Assembly: GCA_003225005.1 (NCBI GenBank)
Contig: QIAN01000162.1
Coordinates: 1 to 64,000, forward strand
Length of the DNA: 64,000 nucleotides
Origin: Acidobacteriota bacterium
GTDB lineage: Bacteria; Acidobacteriota; Terriglobia; Terriglobales; Acidobacteriaceae
Direction of reading: 5' to 3'
Shown here one piece after another: positions 26,131-35,190 of the stretch; within the stretch, counting starts at the first letter, position 1, and each line of letters opens with the position of its first letter. The position numbers were made by a program, and so were the translations under genes. A model generated the notes under the pieces. It worked only from the letters and a program-made list of their open reading frames with translations. It did no database searches and had not been told where the DNA came from.

Positions 26131-27240
26131 TCACACCAGCTTGTGCAACTTTTTCTCGTCAAGGTACTTTACTATTTTGCCGACGTCTTGCGCTCGCTGG
26201 CGAGTTGTGATCAGCAAAGCATCCTCAGTTTCCACCACCACCAGATCGCTTACTCCCACGGCCGCCACAAATTTGCCCGGGGCGTGCACATAATTGCCCT
26301 GAGCGTTCAGAACGAAGTGGCCGGAGCTGGCAATGAGATTGTTTTCCCGCGGGCGACTCTTGGCGGTGTGATGCTCGTGCAGTGCCGTCCAGGAGCCCAG
26401 ATCGTTCCAACCGAACTCCGCCGGCAAGCAAAACATGTTCCCGCCCTGTTCGCCTTTTGCCGAGCGCGGTTCGAGCACGGCATAGTCCACGCTAATGTTT
26501 TCGCACTTCGGATACAGCTTTTGGAAAGTGGCAGCAAACCTGCGCGTGCCGAAGGCAGCGGCAATCTCTTCGAGCAGTGGCGCGGTTTTCGGCAGATGCT
26601 CGCGCAAGGCGTTGGCTAGGGTTCGAGCACTCCACAGAAACATCCCGCTGTTCCAGAAATAGTTCCCGGCTGCAACAAACTCGGCGGCGGTTTTGTCGTC
26701 CGGCTTCTCTGTGAAGCGACGGACACTGCAGACGTTTGCGTCCGAAGCCGCTCCCGCCTCCACGTAGCCATAGCCGGTTTCAGGCCGTGTTGGCCTGATG
26801 CCGAGTACAACGATGTTCTCGCCCGTGCTGGCGATTTCAATTCCACGCTGCAGTGTGTGGCGATAACGCTTCTCGTCGGCTATGACGTGGTCGGAGGGAA
26901 ACATGCCGATCACACCATCGGGATCGGCCTTCAGTAAGAGAAAAGCGGCGAGTCCGATCGCAGGAGCGGTGTTCCGCCCAGCTGGCTCAGCGAGTACTTG
27001 CGGTTTGGGCAACTTCGGAAGCTGGCGCAAGATTCGAGGCCGGAGATCATGGTTCGTGATGATCCAGAAACGCTTCGCCGGAGCCATCGGCCGCAGGCGC
27101 GCCACCGTCTGCTGGATCATGCTCTGACGGCCATCGAGCGCAAGAAGTTGTTTGGCGCGCTTCTTCCGGCTTAATGGCCAGAAGCGCGTGCCTCGGCCCC
27201 CAGCCAGAATTACGGGGTAGAAATTAGAATTTTCCCTCAC
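26131..27240 (-). CDS. manC: Mannose-1-phosphate guanylyltransferase
   Basis: 369 residues, GTG start at 27240. Makes GDP-mannose from GTP and mannose-1-phosphate. Nucleotidyltransferase signature VILAGGRGTRFWPLSRKKR with the pyrophosphorylase K; FPSDHVIAD at about 105; KPDDKTAAEFVAAG and NSGMFLW motif at about 175; VDYAVLEP near 235 (sugar contact). No fused phosphomannose isomerase domain; that activity is supplied by the separate manA upstream. Same strand as manA and the mutase, forming a GDP-mannose set. Confidence 0.92.
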   Translation of the reverse strand: MRENSNFYPVILAGGRGTRFWPLSRKKRAKQLLALDGRQSMIQQTVARLRPMAPAKRFWIITNHDLRPRILRQLPKLPKPQVLAEPAGRNTAPAIGLAAFLLLKADPDGVIGMFPSDHVIADEKRYRHTLQRGIEIASTGENIVVLGIRPTRPETGYGYVEAGAASDANVCSVRRFTEKPDDKTAAEFVAAGNYFWNSGMFLWSARTLANALREHLPKTAPLLEEIAAAFGTRRFAATFQKLYPKCENISVDYAVLEPRSAKGEQGGNMFCLPAEFGWNDLGSWTALHEHHTAKSRPRENNLIASSGHFVLNAQGNYVHAPGKFVAAVGVSDLVVVETEDALLITTRQRAQDVGKIVKYLDEKKLHKLV

Positions 27241-27292
27241 TGATTTTCACCGATTCCAGCAGCAATGATCAATCGTCCAAGACCGCACATCA

Positions 27293-28294
27293 CTACATTC
27301 TGGTTTCGGGCTCCGGCAAAATCTTGCCCGGCACATACGACTTCAAGATTTCGAGCGTCCACTGCGGTCGCACCCTGAATTTATCAAGCAGGGCGGGCAC
27401 GACCACGGCGTCGCCCTTGGCCAATGTGATGGGCTCCAGTCCGGGGATCTCGACCACGCCGCATCCTTCGACAGCAACCAGAATCTGCACCGAACGGTTG
27501 CCAGAGTCGTCACGCGTAGAAAGTTCTAGTTCTTCCCTGATCTCGAACATGTCCACCACAAAATAGGGAGCGGCGATCAAGTGGGCCTGTCGATTGTTCG
27601 TTTTACCGATCTGTTTTGCCGCCGGCCGAATGACCTTTCCGGAGGCAACTCTCTCGTTCACCGCCGCCAGCCCGTCTTCGAGATGCAATTCCCGCGGACG
27701 CCCGTAATCGTACAACCGATAGGTCGTATCCGACTGTTGCTGGGTTTCTACAATCACCGAACCCGGGCCTAGCGTGTGCACGGTCCCGCCTGCAACGTAA
27801 ATCATGTCTCCCGAGTAAACATTGAGCCAGTTCAGCAGGTCTTCGGCGCATTTGTCGTGGATCGCCTGCTCCAGTTGAGCAGTGGTCACGCCGGGCTTGA
27901 GTCCCAGCGCGATTTGCGATCCGGGTTTGGCATGCGCCACGTACCAGCACTCGGTCTTGCCCCACGGCTGGCCGATCTGATGGGCGCGTTCATCGTCGGG
28001 ATGAACTTGCACTGACAGTTTCTCCTGCGGAAAAAGAAACTTCAGGAGCAACGGGAATCGCCGCGCATCGCGTGCCGCATCGCCCACTAACTCTCGTTGA
28101 TACTGCTCACTGAGCTGTGAGAGAGTCTTTCCCTTCAGTGGACCGTTTGCCACTTTGCAATCGTCCCCCGTGAGCCAGGCTTCGCCAATTCTCTCTGCGA
28201 ACTTGTGATTCGGATAAATCGGCGACAGGTCGTAACCGCCCCAGGGCCGCGGATCGAAGCCCGGTAACATCAAAAGTGGATAAAGACTTGCCAT
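27293..28294 (-). CDS. manA: Mannose-6-phosphate isomerase, class I
   Basis: About 333 residues from ATG 28294 (MASLYPLLMLPGFDPRPWGG). Zinc enzyme interconverting fructose-6-phosphate and mannose-6-phosphate. Metal-binding QVHPDDERAHQ near residue 98, KTECWYVAHA near 115, and GGTVHTLGPGSVIVETQQ near 175 with the YRLYDYGR signature. A short type I form. The translation start lies only about 13 bases after the T-run of a hairpin terminator (28307-28333), so expression may involve read-through or an attenuator-like step. Confidence 0.92.
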   Translation of the reverse strand: MASLYPLLMLPGFDPRPWGGYDLSPIYPNHKFAERIGEAWLTGDDCKVANGPLKGKTLSQLSEQYQRELVGDAARDARRFPLLLKFLFPQEKLSVQVHPDDERAHQIGQPWGKTECWYVAHAKPGSQIALGLKPGVTTAQLEQAIHDKCAEDLLNWLNVYSGDMIYVAGGTVHTLGPGSVIVETQQQSDTTYRLYDYGRPRELHLEDGLAAVNERVASGKVIRPAAKQIGKTNNRQAHLIAAPYFVVDMFEIREELELSTRDDSGNRSVQILVAVEGCGVVEIPGLEPITLAKGDAVVVPALLDKFRVRPQWTLEILKSYVPGKILPEPETRM

Positions 28295-28306
28295 GTTCAA
28301 CCATAT

Positions 28307-28341
28307 AAAAGGCCGCTCCCGGATGGAACGGCCCTTTTTCA
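28307..28341 (-). terminator. Hairpin terminator between aminotransferase gene and manA
   Basis: Minus-strand stem GGCCGTTCC/GGAGCGGCC (28333-28325 with 28319-28311; one G-U pair) with a 5-base loop and TTTT after it; the plus strand also ends in TTTTT, so it can act both ways. It should end transcripts from the aminotransferase-coaD side, yet it lies 13 bases before manA's start codon. Confidence 0.7.
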
Positions 28342-28373
28342 AACTCAAACCCTGCTTGTATCCGAGGATCCCA

Positions 28374-28428
28374 GGGGCTAAAGCCCATTCTTGTGGTGGG
28401 CCCTAGGCGGCACGGCTGAAGCCGTGCC
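28374..28428. repeat. REP-like palindrome pair
   Basis: Two palindromes close together: GGGGCTAAAGCCC (28374-28386) and GGCACGGCTGAAGCCGTGCC (28409-28428, perfect 8-bp arms around TGAA). This GGCTRAAGCC theme resembles dispersed intergenic palindromes I know from Acidobacteria genomes. It could form stem-loops in the 3' end of the aminotransferase transcript. Confidence 0.65.
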
Positions 28429-28465
28429 CAAACCGGTTGGCTGAGCGATTCCAACAAACGGTGCC

Positions 28466-29662
28466 TTATAGCGCCGCAAAAAACTTCCGCATGCGCTCCA
28501 GGCCGCGATCCAATTCCGCCTTTGAGGTGGCGTAGGAAACGCGGATGTGGTCGCTGGTGCCGAATCCTTCGCCCGGCACCGTAGCCACGTGCGCTTCGCG
28601 GAGCAACCGTCCGGCCACGTCCGACGCCGACTTCACGTTTCCCCGCCCCAGAAAAGACGAGATGTTTGGGTAGGCGTAGAAGGCACCCTCGGGCATGGTG
28701 CAGGTCACCCCCGGAATGGAGCGTAATCCTTTCACCACATGGTCACGCAGTTCAATATATTCGCGCCGCATCTGCTCAACGCACTCTTGCGGTCCATGCA
28801 AAGCTGCAACCGCGGCCTTCTGTACGATCGAAGTGGGATTGGAAGTGGATTGGCTTTGCAGCTTGGCCATGGCGCTCACAACTGGGGCGGGGGCGAGAGC
28901 GTAGCCCAGACGCCAGCCGGTCATGGCATAGGTCTTCGACAGTGAGCCCAAGACGACGATGCGCTCTTGGTATTGGCGCAACGATCCCACGGAAAAGTTC
29001 TTGCCGGTGTAGTTCAGGTAAACGTAGCACTCGTCGGACAGAACCCAGATGCCGCGCTCCTGCGCCAGGCGGATGAGTTCGGTCATATCCTCCGGGCTCA
29101 TCACCGCGCCCGATGGATTCGACGGCGAGTTGAGAATGATGGCCTTGGTCCGCGAAGTGATCAAGTTCGCAACCATGTCGGCGGTAACCCGAAAGCCTCG
29201 TCCTTCGTCGGACTGCAGTAGCACGCATTGGGCGCCCGCGTAACGAATAATGTCTTTGAACGAAACCCAGTAGGGAACCGGCAGAATCACCTCGTCGCCG
29301 TGGTCGACCAGAACCTGCATCGCGTTGAACAGCGCTTGCTTGCCTCCCACGGAGGCAATGACTTGGTCGCGACCGTAGTCAGAATCGAAATCTACGGCGT
29401 GACGGTGCACAATCGCATCGCGCAATTCCGTTGTACCAGCCACCGCGGTATATTTGGTGAAATTGCCCTGGATCGCGGTAATGGCCGCGTCTTTGATGTG
29501 CTGCGGCGTAGCGAAGTGCGGTTCTCCGGCGCCGAAATCAACTACGTCGACTCCCTGAGCTCGTAGCTTGTCCGCTTCAGCAACCACCGCCATGGTAGCT
29601 GACGGCTCAATTCGCTGGATTCGTTCGGTAAGTCTTAGGGCTTCGCTGGTCGCAGTACTCAT
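28466..29662 (-). CDS. Class I/II pyridoxal-phosphate aminotransferase (aspartate aminotransferase type)
   Basis: 398 residues. Fold-type I PLP enzyme: ASVGGKQALFNAMQVL at about 105, NSPSNPSGAVMSPEDM at about 175, DECYVYLNY around 205, PLP lysine in VLGSLSKTYAMTGWRLGYA about 235, and the substrate Arg in SDHIRVSYATSK near the end. This is the Thermus-type aspartate/prephenate aminotransferase subgroup. ATG 29662 overlaps the coaD stop by 4 bases, so the two are co-transcribed. Confidence 0.92.
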   Translation of the reverse strand: MSTATSEALRLTERIQRIEPSATMAVVAEADKLRAQGVDVVDFGAGEPHFATPQHIKDAAITAIQGNFTKYTAVAGTTELRDAIVHRHAVDFDSDYGRDQVIASVGGKQALFNAMQVLVDHGDEVILPVPYWVSFKDIIRYAGAQCVLLQSDEGRGFRVTADMVANLITSRTKAIILNSPSNPSGAVMSPEDMTELIRLAQERGIWVLSDECYVYLNYTGKNFSVGSLRQYQERIVVLGSLSKTYAMTGWRLGYALAPAPVVSAMAKLQSQSTSNPTSIVQKAAVAALHGPQECVEQMRREYIELRDHVVKGLRSIPGVTCTMPEGAFYAYPNISSFLGRGNVKSASDVAGRLLREAHVATVPGEGFGTSDHIRVSYATSKAELDRGLERMRKFFAAL

Positions 29663-30207
29663 GCTTTCTTTTTCCTTTTCCTCGGGGTTTCGACGATCCC
29701 ACGGATATTTTGCAGCTTGTAGGCTGGCTCCAGTTTTTGCCTCAGCTTATGCTCCACTACCTCCGGCACCAGCCCTTTGACTGGTCCTCCGAGCTGAGCC
29801 ACTTCGCGCACCAGACGGGAGCTGACATAAGAATACTTGTCGGCGGGCATCATGAAAACCGTCTCCAGCGTGGGCTCAAGCTTGCGGTTCAGAAGCGCCA
29901 TTTGCAATTCGTATTCGTAGTCGCTGATGGCGCGGATGCCGCGCAGCACGCAAGTCGCATCGATTGATTTCGCGTATTCCACCATCAAGCCGCCGAAGGT
30001 ATCGAGCCGCACATTCTTCAAGTGCGCGGTCAGAGTCGTGAGCATCTGGAAGCGCTCCGCCACGCTGAACATCGGGCTCTTTTCCGAGTTGCGCAGGATT
30101 GCCACGACTAACTCTTCAAAGATCTTGCTGCCTCGCTCAATCAGGTCGAGGTGACCATTCGTGGGCGGATCAAACGACCCGGGATAAATAGCGATGCCCT
30201 TGTTCAA
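29659..30207 (-). CDS. coaD: Phosphopantetheine adenylyltransferase
   Basis: 182 residues, a little longer than the usual 160 because of a basic C-terminal tail (PRKRKKKA). Penultimate step of coenzyme A synthesis. The (T/H)xGH motif is in IYPGSFDPPTNGHLDLIERG; RGIRAISDYEYELQMALLNR and the ISSRLVRE-like SYVSSRLVREVAQLGG motif are present. TTG start at 30207, as no ATG or GTG precedes the first strand. It overlaps the aminotransferase gene by 4 bases. Confidence 0.94.
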   Translation of the reverse strand: MNKGIAIYPGSFDPPTNGHLDLIERGSKIFEELVVAILRNSEKSPMFSVAERFQMLTTLTAHLKNVRLDTFGGLMVEYAKSIDATCVLRGIRAISDYEYELQMALLNRKLEPTLETVFMMPADKYSYVSSRLVREVAQLGGPVKGLVPEVVEHKLRQKLEPAYKLQNIRGIVETPRKRKKKA

Positions 30208-30354
30208 TAGTCCCCTTGCGTAGGCGGAAGCGAGTCTTCCGTAGACAAGCCCGCGTGCAGATGCGCGAATAGAAGATTCTATGCGGCGGACAGCAGAGAT
30301 AGCAATGAGAACTCCGTGAGGCGCAGAGCATAAGCACTACGCCCACACGGAAAC

Positions 30355-31470
30355 TTACCGGCGCGCGGCCACGGGTACCTTGGCCCCATCGGTGCCAGTC
30401 GGCATGGTTGTAACGCGCGCCCCCTGGGGTGCACCGGGCGCTTGCGCAGGGGCCGGGACGGCGGTGGGCGCAGCCGTAGGGACCAAACCCAGCGCCTTAC
30501 GCACCTCGGCGTCAAGCTTGCCCATGGTGTCTTTATTGTCTTTGAGGAACTGACGGGCGTTCTCGCGGCCCTGGCCAATGCGTTCGCCTTTGTAGCTGAA
30601 CCAGGAGCCAGATTTTTCGAGTAGGTTGCTGTTCACGGCCAGATCGAGCAGATCTCCTTCGCGCGAAATGCCCTCGCCGTAAAGAATGTCGAATTCGGCC
30701 TCGCGAAAGGGCGCGGCGACTTTGTTCTTCACGACTTTTACTCTGGTGCGCGAACCTGTGACCAGGTCTCCGTCTTTGATGGCGGCAATGCGGCGAATGT
30801 CGACCCGCACCGATGAATAAAACTTTAGCGCGCGCCCGCCAGTCGTTGTTTCCGGATTACCGAACATCACGCCGATTTTTTCGCGGATTTGGTTGATGAA
30901 GATGAGACAGGTGCGCGACTTGGAAACCGTTCCCGTCAGCTTACGCAGCGCCTGCGACATCAGCCGCGCCTGCAGACCCATATGACTGTCGCCCATTTCG
31001 CCATCGAGTTCGGCCTTGGGCACGAGCGCGGCGACGGAGTCCACAACCAGCACATCAATGGCATTCGAGCGCACTAGCGCCTCGGTAATTTCCAGCGCCT
31101 GTTCGCCGTAATCGGGCTGCGAGACCAGCAGGTTGTCGACGTCCACGCCCAGCTTTTTCGCATAGCCGGGGTCGAGAGCGTGTTCTGCGTCCACAAATGC
31201 GGCCATGCCCCCGGTTTTTTGTGCTTCTGCAATCACTTGCAGGGTGATTGTGGTCTTGCCCGATGACTCCGGGCCGAAGACTTCAACCACCCGACCGCGT
31301 GGAAAGCCTCCCACTCCCAAGGCCGCATCGAAGGAGATGGCGCCGGTCGAGATCACAGCGATAGGGACGATGGCTTCCTTCGAGCCCAGCCGCATGATCG
31401 AACCTTTGCCAAACTGCTTTTCAATCTGTGACACCGCCAGCTCAATTGCCTTGCCCCGTTCATCTGCCAT
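30355..31470 (-). CDS. recA: Recombinase RecA
   Basis: 371 residues. DNA strand exchange and LexA co-protease. Walker [14 protein letters not shown] at about 66, MAW-type motif [16 protein letters not shown], Walker [15 protein letters not shown] near 145, loop L2 [21 protein letters not shown] near 200. The C-terminal tail is Ala/Pro-rich ([16 protein letters not shown]) and ends basic rather than acidic, unlike E. coli. Start ATG 31470 has AAAGGAG ten bases upstream. Intact, no intein. Confidence 0.97.
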   Translation of the reverse strand: MADERGKAIELAVSQIEKQFGKGSIMRLGSKEAIVPIAVISTGAISFDAALGVGGFPRGRVVEVFGPESSGKTTITLQVIAEAQKTGGMAAFVDAEHALDPGYAKKLGVDVDNLLVSQPDYGEQALEITEALVRSNAIDVLVVDSVAALVPKAELDGEMGDSHMGLQARLMSQALRKLTGTVSKSRTCLIFINQIREKIGVMFGNPETTTGGRALKFYSSVRVDIRRIAAIKDGDLVTGSRTRVKVVKNKVAAPFREAEFDILYGEGISREGDLLDLAVNSNLLEKSGSWFSYKGERIGQGRENARQFLKDNKDTMGKLDAEVRKALGLVPTAAPTAVPAPAQAPGAPQGARVTTMPTGTDGAKVPVAARR

Positions 31471-31514
31471 GGGAGTGTGGCTCCTTTTAAAGAGTGCAGA
31501 ACTAATCTGGCCGG

Positions 31515-31520
31515 ATTATA
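31515..31520 (-). promoter_or_regulatory. Candidate recA -10 element
   Basis: Minus-strand TATAAT in the context CTGTATAATCCGG, 45-50 bases before the recA start codon. The -35 region at the right spacing (TTTTAT-like) is poor, so activity would depend on other factors. I could not recognise a LexA box. Confidence 0.4.
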
Positions 31521-31835
31521 CAGACAGCCGGAAGCGAATAAAAGGCGAATCGGAGAAATTGTTGTGAATAACGTTCCGAAATGGGCAATAACTGGGGCAG
31601 CGCCTTCCCCGCTGCCATCCTGAGGCCGCGCCCTTTGAGGACCTGCTCCTCGTGAATGGATTCGATCCAGACGTCACCAGGCGTTGCCAGGGAACCACAT
31701 TGTGGAGGTAATGCTCCAGCACCCGTTCCAGCGCAAACCGCCGCGACTGCCCATTCTCCTTGGGGTATCAAGATAAATCTAGACGTTACCACAAAAACCG
31801 AGGTCGCAATTGAAGGTGAGCCCCTTTTGGTCTCT
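31521..31835. other. Gap between tandem ThyX gene and recA; no gene recognised
   Basis: About 315 bases. Two overlapping minus-strand frames stay open (31502-31792 and 31516-31722), but neither has known motifs, a good start site or typical composition. It should hold the recA promoter region and the thyX 3' end. Confidence 0.45.
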
Positions 31836-33464
31836 TCAGCGCTGCAGCAAATCCACCGGCACCGTCACATCATGCACGCGGAAATACTTTGCCAGTGCCG
31901 GATACTTCCGCATCACGGCCTCATACATCGCATGGGCTACGTTGCGGTAGGAAACGTGTCCTGCCGGGGTGGTCCGTAACTCGGAAATGTAAACGGCCTC
32001 AGCGAAATCCATTTTGAAGAGGGCACGCTTGCGGAAGGCAAGAGGTATCCCATACTGCGAGTTTTCCGCGGCGCCCGCTGCATCTCGCTTGGCCAAATTC
32101 TCCACCGCGGTTTGCGCACGCTGCATCGCGGTCTGGTAACGATGGCGCACTCCGGCATCTTCCACATCGAGCAGCATTTCGTAGCCGTGGTGCGTGGTGA
32201 ATCCCTGCATCAGCTGGATGCAGCGCCGGTGACGGTGCATGTCCCGGAATCCACCAATATCCATGAGAATGTCGAAGCGGAATTGCTGTCCGGCGCGGAA
32301 AGCACGCGCCATTTCGTCATGCTTCCCGCGGTGGCGCAGGCCAAGATCGATGATCTCTCTGCGATACCGCTCTCCCGACACTTGTACCGACTGGCGAATC
32401 TGACGGTAGGAATAATGGCAGTGTTCATAGAGCAGTGTCGTGGCAATTTCCACTTCGAGCGGTTCTTCATCGAGCAGATCGACAATCGCCTTCGAGGGCG
32501 CGACCGACTCGGTCTTCATCAGTTCACGGGCGGCCTGGCGAAGATCTCGGCGAGTCTCTATCTCATATTGATTGGGGTCAGCGTATTTCACCAGCGTGGG
32601 GGCAACACGTACTTCGCGGAGCAATTCCTGCTCTGCCTGCGCCCCGAGTGCGGAGTTTAGAGCCCGAATGCGTTCCACTAATTCACCCAGCGACTCGGCA
32701 TTTACGTTGTAGGCCGGTGAAGTCGCGGCTTCCTTGAGCAGCACGCCCAGCCGCCGCAATTCGGCATGCGTGTGCGAGAGCAGATGCGACACCTGCGTTT
32801 CCAGGGTGCGCGCGTTAACGATCTCGCCTAGCGACGTGTTTGTGGCCAGCGGTAACACATAGCGAGTGATGTCGAAAGCCCGCGCCTTCAGCGTGCGCTC
32901 GTAAGTCTCCTGCTTCATGTCTGCGGGCTTGGGCGTAATGCTGATCAGGTGTTGCGTCATGTGCGCCGAAAGCGCTTCGTATTCAGCGAACAAAAAACTC
33001 ACGGTTTCGCGGTACAGCGTGCGCGCTTGTTCGTCGCTACCAAAGTCGGGAGTGAAGCATCCGCTTTTCTTGAAATCCTGATAGCGGGTGGATCGTTCCT
33101 GTCCGTCCCAACGCTGTTCGTCGGCCAGCTCGATGGCGGCAAGAATCGACAGCTTCTCTACCGCCAGCGCAATGTGCGCCAAATCGGCGATCGAGCGGTG
33201 CCCGTACTGGAAGTAAAAAGTGTTGAGAAACTTTTCCGCCTTCTGCTGGCTGATCTCCTTTAGCGACTCCTTCATGGAAAGGGCAGACCGCGAGTATTTG
33301 GCCATCGCATAGGCCTGGATCTCGGGCTCAGCGCCGAATACGGCGAAGACCTCGACTGAGGGCGTTTCTACTACCGCGGGTTTGTCGGCCTCAAGCGATA
33401 TCTCGGCGTTGGAATCGGAAGAGTCTGGCATATGGCTCACTTCGGAGATCGTAGCATTGGGCAT
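31836..33464 (-). CDS. Tandem FAD-dependent thymidylate synthase-like protein
   Basis: About 542 residues from ATG 33464 (another ATG at 33431). Normal ThyX is about 220-250 residues; this has two ThyX-like halves. The N-terminal half (about 35-260) has YGHRSIADLAHIALAVEK, then ERSTRYQDF where the RHR motif should be, and LPLATNTSLGEIVNARTLE. The C-terminal half (about 300-540) has FRDMHRHRRCIQLMQGF with RHR but not the usual following Ser residues, and RTTPAGHVSYRNVAH. The active-site parts are therefore divided. ThyX makes dTMP with FAD and methylene-tetrahydrofolate; long forms exist in some phyla, and activity of this form is uncertain. Confidence 0.8.
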   Translation of the reverse strand: MPNATISEVSHMPDSSDSNAEISLEADKPAVVETPSVEVFAVFGAEPEIQAYAMAKYSRSALSMKESLKEISQQKAEKFLNTFYFQYGHRSIADLAHIALAVEKLSILAAIELADEQRWDGQERSTRYQDFKKSGCFTPDFGSDEQARTLYRETVSFLFAEYEALSAHMTQHLISITPKPADMKQETYERTLKARAFDITRYVLPLATNTSLGEIVNARTLETQVSHLLSHTHAELRRLGVLLKEAATSPAYNVNAESLGELVERIRALNSALGAQAEQELLREVRVAPTLVKYADPNQYEIETRRDLRQAARELMKTESVAPSKAIVDLLDEEPLEVEIATTLLYEHCHYSYRQIRQSVQVSGERYRREIIDLGLRHRGKHDEMARAFRAGQQFRFDILMDIGGFRDMHRHRRCIQLMQGFTTHHGYEMLLDVEDAGVRHRYQTAMQRAQTAVENLAKRDAAGAAENSQYGIPLAFRKRALFKMDFAEAVYISELRTTPAGHVSYRNVAHAMYEAVMRKYPALAKYFRVHDVTVPVDLLQR

Positions 33465-33606
33465 GGGAGTGTTTTTGAATGGTACTGGTCTGCCTGCAGA
33501 CGCGCAATGCGGTTGACAAAGTGATACCGGCACTTGGTAAGAATGCCCGGTGCGAGCCAATCGTGGCGACTTCACCTGCGGGGAAGTTTCCACCTACACT
33601 GGAGTC

Positions 33607-34338
33607 GTGGATCCTCTGCTGCAGATGGCCGAGCATCGCCCCTGGCCTTTGCCTTCCGGTCCGTGGGTGATGAAACAAATCTGGCATGATCTAGTGTTTG
33701 CACACTGGCCTGTGGCGAATGACGCTCTGCGGGGTCTGGTCCCACAGGGGCTAACGCTCGATACGTGGGGCGGCCAAAGTTGGGTGGCCGTCACGCCTTT
33801 CCGCATGAGCGGCGTACGCGCTCCGGGACTTCCCGCGCTGCCCGGACTCTCCAGGTTCCCCGAGCTGAACGTGCGAACCTATGTAACGTATGGCGGCAAA
33901 CCCGGAGTTTATTTCTTCAGCCTCGATGCCGCCAATCTGCCCGCCGTATGGGCGGCGCGGGCGTTGTATCATCTGCCTTATTTTCATGCCGCGATGAGAT
34001 GTGAAGAACTCGATGGAGCCATTCATTACCACTCGCGCCGGCATGGCACAGCCGCGGAGCTCATTGCCAGGTATGGGCCGGTTGCTGACGTGCAGATCCG
34101 TGACAACGACAGCATCGAGCGCTGGCTGACCGAACGCTATTGCCTGTACTCGGTCCATCGCGGGTGCGTCTATCGCGGCGAAATTCATCACCAGCCGTGG
34201 CCCTTGCAGGATGCCCACGCGGATTTCATGGTCAACACAATGGCACAGGCTGCCGGTATCGGGCTACCGAAGTCCGCTCCGCTGCTGCATTTTGCTCGCA
34301 GGCTGGAAGTTCTCCTATGGCCTCTGCGCCGGGTCTAG
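33607..34338 (+). CDS. YqjF-type DUF2071 protein
   Basis: About 243 residues from GTG 33607 (VDPLLQMAEHRPWPLP); an ATG six codons later and an upstream frame to 33550 are alternatives. DUF2071/YqjF family: WHDLVFAHWPV near the N-terminus, LTLDTWGGQSWVAVTPF, NVRTYVTYGGKPGVYFFSLD, LPYFHAAM and a conserved C-terminal YSVHRGCVYRGEIHHQPWPL. Cytoplasmic, function unknown. Divergent from the ThyX gene, with about 140 bases between the two starts. Confidence 0.85.
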   Translation: MDPLLQMAEHRPWPLPSGPWVMKQIWHDLVFAHWPVANDALRGLVPQGLTLDTWGGQSWVAVTPFRMSGVRAPGLPALPGLSRFPELNVRTYVTYGGKPGVYFFSLDAANLPAVWAARALYHLPYFHAAMRCEELDGAIHYHSRRHGTAAELIARYGPVADVQIRDNDSIERWLTERYCLYSVHRGCVYRGEIHHQPWPLQDAHADFMVNTMAQAAGIGLPKSAPLLHFARRLEVLLWPLRRV

Positions 34339-34411
34339 GCCTATTTCTTTCTCCCGGCGATGCGTTCCGGGCAGCTTATAATTCCCGTTTCTCAGCTCCC
34401 GAGGAGAATCC

Positions 34412-35155
34412 ATGAATATTTCCGGCCGAGTTGCGCTGGTCACGGGCGCGTCGCAGGGAATTGGGCGGAGTTGCGCGCTGAAGCTGGCGAGTACAGGGGC
34501 TACCGTCGCCCTGGCGGCGCGCAATCAGGAGAAGCTTAATGAACTGGTAAGGGAAATTTCCGGGGCAGGCGGGAAAGCTGCGACCTTCAAGGTTGACGTC
34601 AGCGACGAAGCGCAGATCAAGTCCGCCTGCAAAGCGGTGATTACTCAATTCGGCAAGATCGACATTTTGGTCAACAACGCCGGGATTACACGCGATCAGC
34701 TCGTAATGCGCATGAAGCGTTCCGACTGGGACGCTGTACTCAGCACGAATCTGACCTCGGCATATCTCTGCATACAGCAAGTCATCGGTTCCATGCTGAA
34801 GCAGCGTTGGGGACGGATCATCAACATCGCGAGTGTCTTCGGGCAGATGGGCCAGGCGGGCCAGGCCAACTACGCGGCATCCAAGGCGGGACTGATCGGG
34901 CTCACCATGGCCATCGCCCGCGAAGTCGGATCCCGCACGATAACCTGCAACGCAGTGGCGCCTGGCCTCATCGAAACCGCCATGACGGCTGGCCTCGGCG
35001 ACGAGTTTAAGCAGAACGCCGTTAAACAAATTCCACTTGGCAGGGTCGGATCGCCGGAGGATGTTGCCCATGCGGTGGCTTACCTTGCGTCGGAAGAGGC
35101 GTCATACATTACAGGTCACGTGTTGAATGTGAACGGCGGGTTGCTGATGGGGTAG
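34412..35155 (+). CDS. fabG: 3-oxoacyl-ACP reductase-type short-chain dehydrogenase
   Basis: 247 residues. NADPH-dependent reduction of beta-ketoacyl-ACP in fatty acid elongation. Cofactor motif VTGASQGIGRSCA (about residue 12), NNAGITRD (about 88), catalytic Ser in INIASVFG, Tyr-x3-Lys in QANYAASKAGL (about 150), and the PG motif NAVAPGLIET. Strong ribosome site GAGGAG eight bases before ATG. FabG-like paralogs are common, so the housekeeping role is likely but not proven; no other fab genes adjoin it. Confidence 0.88.
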   Translation: MNISGRVALVTGASQGIGRSCALKLASTGATVALAARNQEKLNELVREISGAGGKAATFKVDVSDEAQIKSACKAVITQFGKIDILVNNAGITRDQLVMRMKRSDWDAVLSTNLTSAYLCIQQVIGSMLKQRWGRIINIASVFGQMGQAGQANYAASKAGLIGLTMAIAREVGSRTITCNAVAPGLIETAMTAGLGDEFKQNAVKQIPLGRVGSPEDVAHAVAYLASEEASYITGHVLNVNGGLLMG

Positions 35156-35190
35156 GCCGACACCAGCTCGACCAAAAGGGCACAGAGAAA

